A DNA stretch of 52,605 bases from Actinomycetes bacterium (GCA_021851525.1 JAJZDA010000003.1:1-52605); one strand, 5' to 3'; numbered from the stretch's first letter, positions 1-8,443 are shown. The notes: generated by a model from the sequence alone, not told the origin. Numbers and translations: made by a program.

Positions 1-1041
1 GGCGCCGCCGGGGGTGTGGGCACCGGCGGGGCCGTGAATGCCCCCCGAGCCGAACGCGCCGCCCGAGCCGAACGCGCCGGCACGGGCCGCCACCCTGCTA
101 CCGCCGCCGCGCGAGGCAAGCTCGAGGTCGGCTGTCAGCTCGATCGCCTGACGCAGCCTTTCCACACCCATCCGCCGCGCGTCGGCGATCAGTTGATCCG
201 CGGCCTTCGGCGGCATCCGCAGGCCGGAGCGAACGGTCGCCTGAGACTGTCCTGCCTCCAGTGCGACGGCCGCCTGATGGGCCTGGCGCAGACGTGCGCC
301 CATCCAGTACACCAGACCGGGCAGACGCTCGCCCTGGGCGCGGGTTTGCAGGTATAGGCGCACCGCCCGGGGGGCGTCGCCCGCGAGGATCGCGTCGGCC
401 AGTGACCAGGCCCGATGCTCCGCTGAGCTGGCGCTCAGCTCGTGGACCTGATCGGCATCGAGTTGGATCGGTGACCGCGGCTGCCCAGCGGGCGCGTCGG
501 CCAACTCCAGCGCCAGCTTCTCCAGTTCTCGCAGCAGCCGCTGCTGGCGCTCACCGACCTGGCGGACCAGCACGCGCGCCGCCTCCGGCGTCAGTTCGAT
601 CCCCAGTGCCCGCGCCTGGGTCACTGCCCACTTGGGCAGCTCCCACGGCTTGACGTTCTCCTCGGTGGCGATGTCCCCACCCGCGCGCCGAACAGCATCG
701 ACCAGGCGCTTGGGCACCTTCTGGCGCCCCTCCTCACGCGCGAAGAACGCCACGGTCGTGTCCGGCGGGATCGCCTTGATGGCTGCCTCCAGCGCTTCCA
801 GGTCCCGTTCCTTCCAGCGCTCGACGCCATCAACGATGATGAAGCGGCGTCCGATCGCGAAAGTCATCGCGTTCAACGCCGCCGCCACGGCGTCCGGGGT
901 CGCACCCTCACCCTCGAAGAGCTCGAACCCCTGGGCTCCGCTCGCCGCCTCCGCCAGCCCCCGCAGATTCGCGCGTCGCTCGGCGATGCGGCCGTGATCA
1001 TCTCCATGGATCAGATACGCGGGCTTGAACGAAGGTGGCAT
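1..1041 (-). CDS. holA: DNA polymerase III subunit delta (partial, C-terminus cut by window edge)
   Basis: Delta is the clamp-loader subunit that opens the sliding clamp during replication. The first 347 codons are visible; the gene runs off the left edge without a stop. It begins MPPSFKPAYLIHGDD and continues with a helicase-like N-terminal fold (IIVDGVERW, VAFFAREEG, KVPKRL) and a helical region with LRELEKLAL and WSLADAILAGDAPRAVRLY, the usual layout of HolA. Family members are commonly about 320-350 residues. The visible C-terminus is an odd Gly/Ala/Ser-rich tail with repeated GAFGSGG, so the protein is slightly long. The ATG at 1041 has no Shine-Dalgarno sequence but a TAGACT box ends six bases before it, suggesting a leaderless mRNA. 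Identity is from recognised family pattern only. Confidence 0.8.
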   Translation of the reverse strand, partial: MPPSFKPAYLIHGDDHGRIAERRANLRGLAEAASGAQGFELFEGEGATPDAVAAALNAMTFAIGRRFIIVDGVERWKERDLEALEAAIKAIPPDTTVAFFAREEGRQKVPKRLVDAVRRAGGDIATEENVKPWELPKWAVTQARALGIELTPEAARVLVRQVGERQQRLLRELEKLALELADAPAGQPRSPIQLDADQVHELSASSAEHRAWSLADAILAGDAPRAVRLYLQTRAQGERLPGLVYWMGARLRQAHQAAVALEAGQSQATVRSGLRMPPKAADQLIADARRMGVERLRQAIELTADLELASRGGGSRVAARAGAFGSGGAFGSGGIHGPAGAHTPGGA

Positions 1042-1047
1042 TGCTCG

Positions 1048-1053
1048 AGTCTA
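1048..1053 (-). promoter_or_regulatory. Candidate -10 box (TAGACT) of leaderless holA
   Basis: TAGACT on the minus strand, followed by exactly six bases (CGAGCA) and the holA ATG. A transcript starting at the usual distance from a -10 box would begin at or next to the A of the ATG. No clear -35 box is seen. The same spacing recurs at five other genes here. Confidence 0.45.
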
Positions 1054-1250
1054 TGCGGGCCGGCGGCCGGCTCCACACACGGATGCGTGCCCCAACCGGG
1101 GGCTGCGCAACCGGGCCCTGCGCGATCCGCAGCCACGCGACCGGAGCCGCGTCACAGCGCCCCTGCGCGAGCGCGATGACGCCAGTGCGTAGCCCATCCC
1201 CGACCGGCTCAGCTCACGACGCCCGGGCGCGGCACCGGAGCACCACGGCT

Positions 1251-1389
1251 GCCCAGGTCGCCGTGGCGGGCCACCGTGGCTGCCCAGTCCGCCGGGGCGG
1301 GCACCGTGGCGGGCCAGTTCGCCGGGGCGGGCCACCGTGGCGGGCCAGGTCGCCGGGGCGGGCCACCGTGGCCAGCCCCGGTCGCCGGT
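1251..1389. repeat. 31-bp tandem repeat, four units plus a partial one
   Basis: Units start at 1251, 1282, 1313 and 1344, with a partial unit from 1375. The core is CGCCGGGGCGGGCCACCGTG with a few substitutions; the unit at 1282 has small compensating differences. The array fills the space between the stop of the LOG-like gene (1393) and holA. The 31-bp period is not a multiple of three, so it is open in several frames but is unlikely to be coding. Confidence 0.85.
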
Positions 1390-1392
1390 TGC

Positions 1393-1851
1393 CTAACCCA
1401 CCACGGAGCCGAGCGCGCGGTCCACCGCATCCGCCGGCGTGGATACCGGCGTGATGCCCTCGATCGGCCAGGTGTGCAGGCCAAACACAGTCATCCCGGC
1501 CTGCAACGCGAGCGCCACCTCGGAGAGCGTCCCGTAGGAACCGCCGACCGCGATGATCACGTCGGCGGTGCGCACGATCAGGCCGTTGCGCAACTCCCCC
1601 AAACCCGTCGGGATCGCGTATGACACCCACTCGTTGGCGTCACTGCGATCGTCGCCCGGGAGCATGCCGATCACCGCTCCGCCCGCCTCGGCGCACCCCT
1701 TGGAGACGGCCGCCATCACACCACCACGCCCGCCGCAGACCACGATCGCGCCGCGCTCACCGAGCAACCTGCCCACCTGCTCCGCGTCGAGCAGATCCTG
1801 CTCGGTCGCCCTGCTGGCTCCGACCACGCCGACGTAGACGGGGCCGACCAT
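1393..1851 (-). CDS. LOG/TIGR00725-like Rossmann-fold protein
   Basis: A 152-residue protein with the fold of the lysine-decarboxylase-like (LOG) superfamily. It starts MVGPVYVGVVGAS, has CGGRGGVMAAVSKG at about residues 39-52, and the conserved GGSYGTLSE at about 102-110. In related LOG proteins the PGGxGTxxE motif forms a nucleotide or phosphoribohydrolase site; the SYGTLSE version is typical of the small TIGR00725 group, whose biochemical role is not settled. The start lies two bases after the leuS stop, so the gene is probably translated from the leuS transcript. A function in nucleotide or cytokinin-type hydrolysis is only a possibility. Confidence 0.75.
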   Translation of the reverse strand: MVGPVYVGVVGASRATEQDLLDAEQVGRLLGERGAIVVCGGRGGVMAAVSKGCAEAGGAVIGMLPGDDRSDANEWVSYAIPTGLGELRNGLIVRTADVIIAVGGSYGTLSEVALALQAGMTVFGLHTWPIEGITPVSTPADAVDRALGSVVG

Positions 1852-1853
1852 GC

Positions 1854-4352
1854 TCAGCGCACGACTATGTTGACGAGCTTCCCGGGAACCACGACGACCT
1901 TCACCAGCTCGTGGCCGTCCAGATGCTGGCGCACTCCCGGAGCATCGAGCGCGAGTTGCTCGAGCAGCTCGCGCTCGGCGTCGGATGGCGCCTGCACCCG
2001 GTCACGAACCTTCCCGTTCACTTGGCAGACCAACTCGAAGGTCTCTGCGCTCAGCATCTCTGGGTCAGCTGCCGGCCACGGCTCCTCCCAGACGCGCCGC
2101 CCGGTGAGCCGCTGGAACAATTCAGCGCCCAGGTGCGGCGCGAACGGAAACAGCAGTGAGGCCGCGGTGGTCACGGCGAACGTGCGTGCCCCGCGCTCGG
2201 CCTGGGGGTAGCGGTAGAGGTCGTTGACCAGTTCCGTGATCGCGGCGATCGCATTGTGGAAGCCGAAGCGCCCGCTCAACTCGGTTGTGACCCTGTCAAT
2301 CGCCCAGTTGGCCTTGCGCACCAGCGTGAGTGCCTCACCCTGAGGTTCGCTCGGCTGCGCGGCCGCGTCTGTCGGCGCAATCGCCTCCGCGGAGCAGAGC
2401 TCATCAGCCAGCGTCCAGATGCGTGAGAGCAAGCGATGAGCGCCCCCCAGCGCACCCTCGTTCCAGGCGGCGTCCTGCTCCGGCGGGCCCATGTTGAGGA
2501 TGTACGTCCTCACCGTGTCGGCGCCGAAGCGCTCGACCAGCGGTGAGGGAGGGATCACGTTGCCCCGGGACTTGGACATCTTCTGGCCGTCAGGACCCAG
2601 GATCATCCCCTGCGTGAACAGCCGCCTGAATGGCTCCTGTACTTCCAGCAGACCAAGGTCGGCGAAGACCTTCACAAAGAAGCGCGCGTAGAGCAGATGC
2701 AGGATCGCGTGCTCAACGCCGCCGATATAGATGTCCACGCCCATCCATTGGCTCAACACCTTCGGATCCCAGGCGGCGTGCGTGTTCTGGGGGTCGCAGT
2801 AGCGCAGGAAGTACCAGCTGGAGTCGACGAAGGTGTCCATCGTGTCGGTCTCACGGCGAGCGTCGGCGCCACACTCCGGGCAACGTACCTGGACCCAGTC
2901 CTCAGCCGCGGCGAGCGGCGAACGGCCCTGGGGTTGGTAGTCCTCTATCTCTGGCAGGCGCACCGGAAGCTCGTCCTCCGGGACCTCCACGACCCCGCAT
3001 CGCTCGCAGTAGACGATCGGGATCGGGCAGCCCCAGTAGCGCTGACGGGAGATCAGCCAGTCGCGCAGGCGGAAGTTCACTGAGGCGTGACCGATGCCTT
3101 GCCGGTCCAACCACGCGACGATCCGTTCGAACCCCTGCTTTGGCGTGAGCCCGTCAAACTCCCCGGAGTTGATCAGCACCGCGTCATCACCCTTGGTGAC
3201 GTAGGCCGCGTCCGCGGGCGGGGTGGATCCGTCAAGGGGTGCGACCACGTGGCGGACCGGCAGCCCGAACTGACGCGCGAACGCGAAGTCCCGCTCGTCA
3301 TGGGCGGGCACGGCCATGATCGCGCCGGTGCCGTACTCCATCAGCACGTAGTCCGCCACGTACATCGGGATCTCCTCGCCCGTCACCGGGTTGGTGACCG
3401 TGCGCCCGAGGAACACGCCGGTCTTGGTCTTCTCAGCGTCACCGCGGTCCTCCAGGGACTCGGTCAGCGCGTGGTTGACGTAGGCGTGCACCTCGGCCTC
3501 GCGCTCGGTGCCGGCCGCCAGCCGCAGCACGTCCGGATGCTCCGGGGCCATCACGAAGAAGGTGGCACCGAACAGCGTGTCCGGCCGCGTCGTGAACACC
3601 GGATAGTCGATGCCCAGCTCCTGACAGCGGAAGTTCACCTCTGCGCCGACGCTGCGCCCGATCCAGTTGCGCTGCATCAGCTTCACGTGCTCAGGCCATT
3701 CGATCGTGTCGAGATCGTCCAGCAGCCGCTCCGCGTAGTCGGTGATACGCAGGAACCACTGTTCCAGCTGACGCAGCTCCACCTCATACCCGCAGCGCTC
3801 GCAGCGACCGTCGACCACCTGCTCGTTGGCCAGCACTGTCTGGTCGTTGGGGCACCACTTGACCGCCGCCTCCTTGCGGTAGGCGAGCCCGCGCCTGTGC
3901 AGCTGCAGGAAGATCCACTGGGTCCAGCGGTAGTACTCCGGTGTGTGGCTGGCGATCTCCCGTGACCAATCGATCGAGATCCCCCAGGAGCGGAACGCCC
4001 TCTGGAAGGAGGCGATGCTCGCCTCGGTGGCCACGCGCGGGTGCACACCGGTCTTGATCGCGTTGTTCTCCGCCGGCAGCCCAAAGGAGTCGAAGCCCAT
4101 CGGATGCAGCACGCGATGCCCTGTGCGCCGTTGGAAGTGGGCAATCGCGTCGCCGATCGCGTAGTTCTTCAGGTGGCCGATGTGGGGCTCACCACTCGGA
4201 TAGGGGAGCATCTCAACGACGTAGGACTTGGGCTGGCGCGCGCCCGCCGGGGCATGGTTCTCCACATGCCAGGTCTGTTCGCGCTCCCACAGCTCCTGCC
4301 ACCGGGATTCAATTTCACCGGCCTGATACCGGCGCTCGCTGGTCTCGCTCAT
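1854..4352 (-). CDS. leuS: Leucyl-tRNA synthetase
   Basis: Class I synthetase charging tRNA-Leu in the cytoplasm; 832 residues, normal for a bacterial LeuRS. The HIGH signature is at residues 57-60 ([11 protein letters not shown]) and the KMSKS loop is present as [11 protein letters not shown]. The CP1 editing domain is intact ([26 protein letters not shown]), a cysteine-rich stretch ([17 protein letters not shown]) lies in the insertion region, and the anticodon-binding domain ends with [17 protein letters not shown] box ends nine bases before the ATG with no Shine-Dalgarno sequence, so the leader is probably only a few bases. The LOG-like gene follows closely on the same strand. Confidence 0.97.
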   Translation of the reverse strand: MSETSERRYQAGEIESRWQELWEREQTWHVENHAPAGARQPKSYVVEMLPYPSGEPHIGHLKNYAIGDAIAHFQRRTGHRVLHPMGFDSFGLPAENNAIKTGVHPRVATEASIASFQRAFRSWGISIDWSREIASHTPEYYRWTQWIFLQLHRRGLAYRKEAAVKWCPNDQTVLANEQVVDGRCERCGYEVELRQLEQWFLRITDYAERLLDDLDTIEWPEHVKLMQRNWIGRSVGAEVNFRCQELGIDYPVFTTRPDTLFGATFFVMAPEHPDVLRLAAGTEREAEVHAYVNHALTESLEDRGDAEKTKTGVFLGRTVTNPVTGEEIPMYVADYVLMEYGTGAIMAVPAHDERDFAFARQFGLPVRHVVAPLDGSTPPADAAYVTKGDDAVLINSGEFDGLTPKQGFERIVAWLDRQGIGHASVNFRLRDWLISRQRYWGCPIPIVYCERCGVVEVPEDELPVRLPEIEDYQPQGRSPLAAAEDWVQVRCPECGADARRETDTMDTFVDSSWYFLRYCDPQNTHAAWDPKVLSQWMGVDIYIGGVEHAILHLLYARFFVKVFADLGLLEVQEPFRRLFTQGMILGPDGQKMSKSRGNVIPPSPLVERFGADTVRTYILNMGPPEQDAAWNEGALGGAHRLLSRIWTLADELCSAEAIAPTDAAAQPSEPQGEALTLVRKANWAIDRVTTELSGRFGFHNAIAAITELVNDLYRYPQAERGARTFAVTTAASLLFPFAPHLGAELFQRLTGRRVWEEPWPAADPEMLSAETFELVCQVNGKVRDRVQAPSDAERELLEQLALDAPGVRQHLDGHELVKVVVVPGKLVNIVVR

Positions 4353-4361
4353 CTGCGCGGG

Positions 4362-4367
4362 AGGTTA
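4362..4367 (-). promoter_or_regulatory. leuS: Candidate -10 box (TAACCT) of leuS
   Basis: TAACCT nine bases upstream of the leuS ATG on the minus strand. This would give a 5' leader of roughly two to four bases. The remaining space up to 4508, between the divergent leuS and coiled-coil genes, shows no further gene. Confidence 0.3.
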
Positions 4368-4508
4368 GAGATTCCCTGCGGGGGCGGCGCCCACGAGCGG
4401 CGTCCTGCTCCAGCCCGATTCACGCCCTGGCCCGCAGCTCACCGCCCGCAACGGCCGCCCGCGCCGGAACGAGGGTGGCACCTTGCGCCCCTGGCTTGCG
4501 TTCCCATT

Positions 4509-4514
4509 TACCAT
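4509..4514 (+). promoter_or_regulatory. Candidate -10 box (TACCAT) of leaderless coiled-coil gene
   Basis: TACCAT followed by six bases (CCCCGC) and ATG at 4521. There is no Shine-Dalgarno sequence upstream of this start. A TTGCGC at 4483-4488 could be a -35 element, but the 20-bp spacing is long. Confidence 0.4.
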
Positions 4515-4520
4515 CCCCGC

Positions 4521-5231
4521 ATGCCCGACGGTCACGCTTCAGTTTCAGATCAGGTCGCCGCGATCCTCGCGGCTGCAGAAAAGACCGCGGAGCAACTGCG
4601 CACGGAGGCCGAGCAGCGACTGCGCGCGCGGATCGCGGAGGCTGACCGGGCCGCCGCCAACCGCGTGAGGGCCGCCGAGGAGGAGGCTGAGGAGATCGTC
4701 AAGGCCGCGCACGATGAGGCGCAGCGCGTTGCCCGGGACACGGTCGCCCGGGCTCAGGCTGAGTCGGACCGGATCCGCATGGAGGCCGAGGAGATCAAGA
4801 CGAAGGCCACGGGCGAGGCCCTGGCGATCGTTGCACGGGCCCAGGAGAACGCCGAGGAGACGATGCGCGAGGCGTCAGACGCGGCCGTCAAGACGCGTGC
4901 CGAGGCCGATGAGAAGTCGCGCGAACTCCTGCGTGGCGCGCGGGACGTGGCCGGCGATCTGCAGACCGACGGCCGTGAGCTCGTCAGCCATGTGCGTGAG
5001 CTCGGTGACTCGCTGCGCTCCAACGCTGAGCGCCTCCTCCGTGATGTGCAGGCTGTGCATTCCACCTTCCTCGCGGAGATCGACAAGGTCGATCCCTCGC
5101 GCCAGTTCCTCAATCCGGGGGCGCCGACCCAGCGCTCCGGCAGCGGCTCTGGCACTCGCGCCAAGCGCGACGTGACGCTCGACGATGATCTGGACGTCCC
5201 GGAGTTCATCCCTCGCAGCACTAGCCGGTGA
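4521..5231 (+). CDS. DivIVA-like coiled-coil protein with an FtsZ-type C-terminal peptide
   Basis: A 236-residue soluble protein. Residues about 8-190 are almost all charged/alanine heptads (EAEQRLRARIAEADRAAANR and similar), predicting one long coiled coil like DivIVA or ATP-synthase b subunits. Residues 196-219 are a flexible Gly/Ser/Thr linker, and the protein ends LDDDLDVPEFIPRSTSR (220-236). That tail closely resembles the conserved C-terminal peptide of FtsZ (acidic-LD-I/V-P-x-F-hydrophobic-x-R). I do not recognise the family. The ATG at 4521 is chosen because the coding pattern and the leaderless -10 fit it; in-frame codons upstream overlap the leuS promoter. The gene stands alone, upstream of a tRNA. 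A division or polarity role is an inference. Confidence 0.75.
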   Translation: MPDGHASVSDQVAAILAAAEKTAEQLRTEAEQRLRARIAEADRAAANRVRAAEEEAEEIVKAAHDEAQRVARDTVARAQAESDRIRMEAEEIKTKATGEALAIVARAQENAEETMREASDAAVKTRAEADEKSRELLRGARDVAGDLQTDGRELVSHVRELGDSLRSNAERLLRDVQAVHSTFLAEIDKVDPSRQFLNPGAPTQRSGSGSGTRAKRDVTLDDDLDVPEFIPRSTSR

Positions 5232-5311
5232 AGTACGGCGTGCGCGAGGCCGCCGACGCGACCGTCAGGACCAGCTTCGCGCATGCCGCCACGCAACAAC
5301 CGGCGCGCATG

Positions 5312-5317
5312 TATTAA
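5312..5317 (+). promoter_or_regulatory. Candidate -10 box (TATTAA) for the tRNA gene
   Basis: TATTAA, 25 bases before the first tRNA base, in an otherwise very GC-rich stretch. A good -35 at the expected distance is not evident. Confidence 0.35.
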
Positions 5318-5342
5318 CCTTGCCACCGGATTCGCTTTCGAA

Positions 5343-5415
5343 GGGGCTGTAGCTCAGCTGGGAGAGCATTCGGCTGGCAGCCGAAAGGTCAGGGGTTCGA
5401 GCCCCCTCAGCTCCA
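5343..5415 (+). tRNA. tRNA-Ala (anticodon GGC)
   Basis: A 73-base cloverleaf. The acceptor stem GGGGCTG pairs with CAGCTCC, including the G3-U70 wobble that is the alanine identity element. The D arm is GCTCAGCTGGGAGAGC, the anticodon stem-loop TTCGG-CTGGCAG-CCGAA carries GGC, and the T arm GGGGTTCGAGCCCC is perfect. The discriminator is A and CCA is not encoded. It reads GCC codons, which are heavily used here. Confidence 0.97.
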
Positions 5416-5691
5416 CTTCTTCGTTCGTGTAACGCCCCGATGATGCCTGCCGGCGCACCGGGGTCGGCGGCCGCGGCGGAGTCGCCGCCCAAAGGCCCCC
5501 GCCCCGAGGGCACCGGCCATCCGCGGGGACCCGACCGAGGGGACAGGCAAGTCCAACAGCACCCGATCGACGGCACCTACCGCCCAACGGGATTGGGCCG
5601 AACGGACCCTCGGGAAGCCGCCCGAGCGGCGCATCTCCGGCGGTGGCGCGGGGTCGTGATGCGAAAATCTGCAGCCGCATCGCGCGCCTGC
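5416..5691. other. Intergenic stretch, no gene seen
   Basis: This lies between tRNA-Ala and the cold-shock promoter. Long minus-strand open frames cross it, but they run antisense through the tRNA or have Arg/Pro-rich translations typical of GC-rich noncoding DNA. No repeat, terminator with a U-tract or RNA gene was recognised. Confidence 0.4.
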
Positions 5692-5814
5692 TATGCTCCT
5701 GAGCTTGCAGGCCGGGAATTCGCCCGGCCGATAACTCAGTGTCAGCGTTTCTCGCAGTAGCACCTCTTGGTGCCCTCCGTGGTTCGCAACACATACCCGT
5801 GGAGGGAACTAGCA
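5692..5814 (+). promoter_or_regulatory. Promoter and long structured 5' leader of the cold-shock gene
   Basis: TATGCT at 5692-5697 is a reasonable -10 box; the -35 is weak. If transcription starts near 5704, the leader is about 110 bases. It contains a GC hairpin at 5710-5729 (GGCCGGG/CCCGGCC around AATTCG) and a second at 5760-5773 (GCACC/GGTGC around TCTT). A strong Shine-Dalgarno sequence GGAGGGA is at 5801-5807. Long structured leaders are known for CspA-family mRNAs, where they control temperature-dependent translation; that this one does so is inferred. Confidence 0.45.
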
Positions 5815-6018
5815 ATGGCTACAGGAACCGTGAAGTGGTTCAGCGACGACAAGGGCTTCGGCTTCATCACGCCTGACGACGGCGGCAAGGACCTGTTCGT
5901 GCATCACAGCGCGATCCAGGGCAACGGCTTCCGCTCGCTGACCGAGGGCGCCGCAGTCAGCTTCGACGCCGAGCAGGGGCCCAAGGGCCCGGCTGCCGCC
6001 AACGTCCGGCCGGTCTGA
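5815..6018 (+). CDS. Cold-shock protein (CspA family)
   Basis: A 67-residue single cold-shock domain that binds single-stranded RNA/DNA and acts as an RNA chaperone. RNP1 is KGFGFITPD and RNP2 is DLFVHHSAI; the start [17 protein letters not shown] is almost canonical. The ATG has GGAGGGA seven bases upstream, and the length matches the family, so the further-upstream in-frame codon is not used. The gene is monocistronic, with its own leader and a perfect terminator immediately after it. Confidence 0.97.
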   Translation: MATGTVKWFSDDKGFGFITPDDGGKDLFVHHSAIQGNGFRSLTEGAAVSFDAEQGPKGPAAANVRPV

Positions 6019-6035
6019 GCGCCACAACGACTTGC

Positions 6036-6071
6036 GGGGTGGTCGCTGCGCGATTGCGCAGCGACCACCCC
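6036..6071 (+). terminator. Very strong terminator after the cold-shock gene
   Basis: A perfect 16-bp stem, 6036-6051 with 6056-6071, closed by a GATT loop and followed by TTATT. It begins 17 bases after the cold-shock stop. It can serve transcription from either side, but the U-rich end favours the plus strand. Confidence 0.85.
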
Positions 6072-6245
6072 TTATTCGGCCCGCGGGCCAGGGGGAGCAG
6101 AAGTGGGACCAGATGGCACGCGCCGCCTGACGTGCGCGAACCGCGGCTACGCGAGCGAGAGTTCGCCGCTACATGTGGGCACGAGCACTGAGCGCGCACC
6201 GCGCTCTCGCGCTTCACACTCCCGCGCGCAGGATCTGCAGACGGG

Positions 6246-6316
6246 CTCCCGTACATCTGCTCACGGTTCACTGCGGCGCTCCTCCCGTACATCTGCTCAC
6301 GGTTCACGGCGGCGCT
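6246..6316. repeat. 36-bp direct repeat, two copies
   Basis: CTCCCGTACATCTGCTCACG and the following bases occur at 6246-6280 and again at 6282-6316 with one difference (T/G). The copies end about 20 bases before the desaturase start and could duplicate a promoter region. The rest of 6072-6335 shows nothing recognisable. Confidence 0.85.
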
Positions 6317-6335
6317 CGGCACACGAGCCGCAGCG

Positions 6336-7358
6336 ATGAGCAGCCCCTCCACCCCATGGCGGGCGGCGGTGGCCGACTACGCCGAGCCGCACATCGGCCG
6401 CACCCTCGTTGACCTCGCCACCTCCGTGCTGGCCTACCTGGGCCTGCTGGTGGCCACCGGATTTGCCGCGCACGTCTCGGTGTTGCTCGCGCTCGCGCTC
6501 GCCCCACTGACCGCCGGCTTCCTGCTGCGGACGTTCATCGTCTTCCACGATTGCGCACACGGCTCGATGTTCGCCTCGCGCCGCGCCAACCGCGCCGTTG
6601 GCACCGTGCTGGGCCTGCTGCTCTACACCCCGTTCGCAACCTGGGCTCACAGCCACGCGGTGCACCACGCCACCGCCGGCAACCTCGATCGCCGTGGGAT
6701 CGGCGACGTGCCGACGCTGACCGTCGAGGAGTATCTCGCGCGCACACCGCGCGGACGGCTCGCATACCGCCTGTTCCGCAACCCGCTGATCATGTTCGGC
6801 CTCGGCCCGCTGCTCTCGTTCGTGGTCCTGCCGCGCCTCGCCAGGCGAGCGATGCGTCCACGGCTGCGGCGCGCGGTGATCCGGACCAACGTGATCCTCG
6901 CGGCGGCCGTGGTCGCGCTCTGCGTCTGGCTGGGCCCGCTCGATTACCTGCTCGTGCAGTGGCCCGCGGCATGGCTCGCCGGCTCCGCCGGAATCTTCCT
7001 GTTCTACGTGCAGCATCAGTTTGAGGACGCTTACTGGGAGAACGGCGACAACTGGGACTTCACGGACGCCGCAATCAGAGGCAGCTCGTTCCTCAGACTG
7101 CCGGCGATCCTGCGCTTCTTCTCGGGCAACATCGGCTACCACCACGTGCACCACCTCAGCGCCCGGATCCCCAACTACAACCTGCGTCGTGCACATGACT
7201 CGGTGGAGCTCTTCCGTGAGGTTCCGGTGCTCACATTGAGAGCCGCGCTATCCAGCACCAGGCTGAAGCTCTGGGATGACCAACGCGGCCGTCTGGTGAC
7301 GTTCGCGGAAGCGCACGCGCTGCCCGCCCGCGACGCGCACGCGCTGCCCGCCACCTGA
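6336..7358 (+). CDS. Membrane fatty-acid desaturase
   Basis: A 340-residue integral membrane di-iron desaturase. The three histidine boxes are present: HDCAH at residues 71-75, HAVHH at 107-111 and HHVHH at 269-273. Hydrophobic segments lie at about 27-68, 90-104, 150-165 and 183-225. The family introduces a cis double bond in acyl chains and controls membrane fluidity, and the neighbouring cold-shock gene fits that theme. Regiospecificity cannot be told from the sequence, though the short boxes resemble the DesA/delta-12 group. The C-terminus has a small duplication (DAHALPA). No clear Shine-Dalgarno sequence precedes the ATG. Confidence 0.9.
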   Translation: MSSPSTPWRAAVADYAEPHIGRTLVDLATSVLAYLGLLVATGFAAHVSVLLALALAPLTAGFLLRTFIVFHDCAHGSMFASRRANRAVGTVLGLLLYTPFATWAHSHAVHHATAGNLDRRGIGDVPTLTVEEYLARTPRGRLAYRLFRNPLIMFGLGPLLSFVVLPRLARRAMRPRLRRAVIRTNVILAAAVVALCVWLGPLDYLLVQWPAAWLAGSAGIFLFYVQHQFEDAYWENGDNWDFTDAAIRGSSFLRLPAILRFFSGNIGYHHVHHLSARIPNYNLRRAHDSVELFREVPVLTLRAALSSTRLKLWDDQRGRLVTFAEAHALPARDAHALPAT

Positions 7359-7376
7359 GCAAAGCCACCTTCGGGC

Positions 7377-7478
7377 GTCGCGCGCACCCCAGCGTCGCGC
7401 GCACCCCAGCGTCGCGCGCACCCCAGCGTCGCGCGCACCCCAGCGTCGCGCGCAGCCCAGCGTCGCGCGCACCCCAGC
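7377..7478. repeat. 17-bp tandem repeat, six units
   Basis: Six head-to-tail copies of GTCGCGCGCACCCCAGC, starting at 7377, 7394, 7411, 7428, 7445 and 7462, with one substitution in the fifth unit. The array starts 18 bases after the desaturase stop and runs directly into a hairpin. No spacers, so it is not a CRISPR array. Confidence 0.9.
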
Positions 7479-7529
7479 GTTCTTTGCGTCCCCGTACGCG
7501 CTATTGACGTATGGCGACGCAAAGAGCGC
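7477..7529. terminator. Long hairpin between convergent desaturase and arfB genes
   Basis: Arms 7477-7498 and 7508-7529 pair over 22 positions with two G-U pairs and a single C-C mismatch, around a 9-base loop. Each arm contains TCTTTGCGTC or its complement. The position between two converging genes fits a bidirectional terminator; there is no long U-tract. Confidence 0.65.
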
Positions 7530-7562
7530 CTCGCAGCGCGCCGGCCCCACGCGGGACGAAAC

Positions 7563-7976
7563 TCAGTCCTCTGCCTGCGGACCGCGGCGTCCGCGCTTGA
7601 GCTCACCCTGCTGGCGCTTGGCCTCCAGCCGGCGTGCCTGCGAAGAGCGGGTGGGGCGTGTGGGGGTGCGCGGCGGCTCCACACGCAGCGCGGCCTCGAG
7701 GCGCTCGCGCAGCCGTGTGAGCGCCAGCTCGCGGTTCTGCATCTGGCTGCGGGCGTCCTGCGCGACGGCGCTCACCCGCGGCCCCAGACGTTTCGTGATC
7801 AGTTGCTTCTGCGCATCCGTGAGGCTGGTTGAACCAGCCACATCAAAGACCGCCTCGATGCGGGACGCGGTGACGTTGGCGTGCTGTCCCCCAGGACCGG
7901 ATGAGCGCGATGCGCGAAGTGTGATCTCCGCAAGCGGGATCTCTGCGCCAGCACCAATCTGCATTGGATCATCCAT
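7563..7976 (-). CDS. arfB: Alternative ribosome-rescue factor ArfB (YaeJ/ICT1-like peptidyl-tRNA hydrolase)
   Basis: A 137-residue class I release-factor-like protein that frees peptides from stalled ribosomes. The catalytic GGQ is in SSGPGGQHANVTASRIE near the N-terminus, followed by the short fold and a basic C-terminal tail (RRLEAKRQQGELKRGRRGP) that in this family enters the empty mRNA channel. Full RF1/RF2 codon-recognition domains are absent, which separates it from prfA/prfB. The ATG at 7976 gives the standard length (about 140 residues); the open frame continues upstream into repeat DNA and is not credible there. An ATG at 7964 is an alternative. Confidence 0.9.
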   Translation of the reverse strand: MDDPMQIGAGAEIPLAEITLRASRSSGPGGQHANVTASRIEAVFDVAGSTSLTDAQKQLITKRLGPRVSAVAQDARSQMQNRELALTRLRERLEAALRVEPPRTPTRPTRSSQARRLEAKRQQGELKRGRRGPQAED

Positions 7977-8165
7977 CTCAAATTCCAGTTCTCGGGCGCC
8001 GCCAGCACACCCCGGACGCACGATAGAGCCATGGCGGTGAGTCACCGGCGGCGCCGCGCACCTGAGCGATGCCGCAGATGCCCATGGCCCCAGCCGCCGC
8101 GCGGAGGAACCAGGCGGTGGGCTGCGTGCCGCGAAGCACGCCGGAAGCTCACGGCCGGGCGACCA

Positions 8166-8281
8166 GGACGCCCAAACCAGAGGCCGGGCGGGCAGGACAC
8201 CCAAACCAGAGGCCGGGCGGGCAGGACACCCAAACCAGAGGCCGGGCGGGCAGGACACCCAAACCAGAGGCCGGGCGGCCA
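8166..8281. repeat. 29-bp tandem repeat, four units
   Basis: Units begin at 8166, 8195, 8224 and 8253, each containing ACCCAAACCAGAGGCCGGGC. The first has a G for A at one position, and a decayed fifth unit follows. The array lies in the 508-base space between the divergent arfB and nickel-permease genes, where no other gene is apparent. Confidence 0.9.
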
Positions 8282-8413
8282 GGGCACCCAGGAGCCGAGG
8301 GCCGGGTGACGGGACGGCGGGCCGTCAGGTCCCCGGCCCTCGGCCCCCGCGTCCGCGTCGCGCCACCGGCGAGAGTCGCGGAACTGTGCGCTTGCGGCTC
8401 AGTGGAGTGCACG

Positions 8414-8443
8414 CTGTCAGCGCCGAGGATGCTGCGATACGTT
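8414..8443 (+). promoter_or_regulatory. Candidate promoter of the nickel/cobalt permease
   Basis: CTGTCA at 8414-8419 and TACGTT at 8438-8443 with an 18-bp spacer resemble a vegetative promoter. A transcript would have a leader of about 35 bases ending in AGGAG (8474-8478). No metal-sensing riboswitch was recognised. Confidence 0.35.

Noticed and set aside
4041-4520. N-terminal extension of the coiled-coil protein by 160 codons
   Set aside because: It overlaps leuS in antisense and its composition is not protein-like; the leaderless ATG at 4521 explains the gene better.
5354-5815. Minus-strand frames of about 110-150 codons across tRNA-Ala and the cold-shock leader
   Set aside because: They are antisense to a certain tRNA and to a structured leader and have no recognisable protein features.
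7377-8281. Possible CRISPR arrays
   Set aside because: The repeats are directly head-to-tail without unique spacers and no cas genes are nearby.
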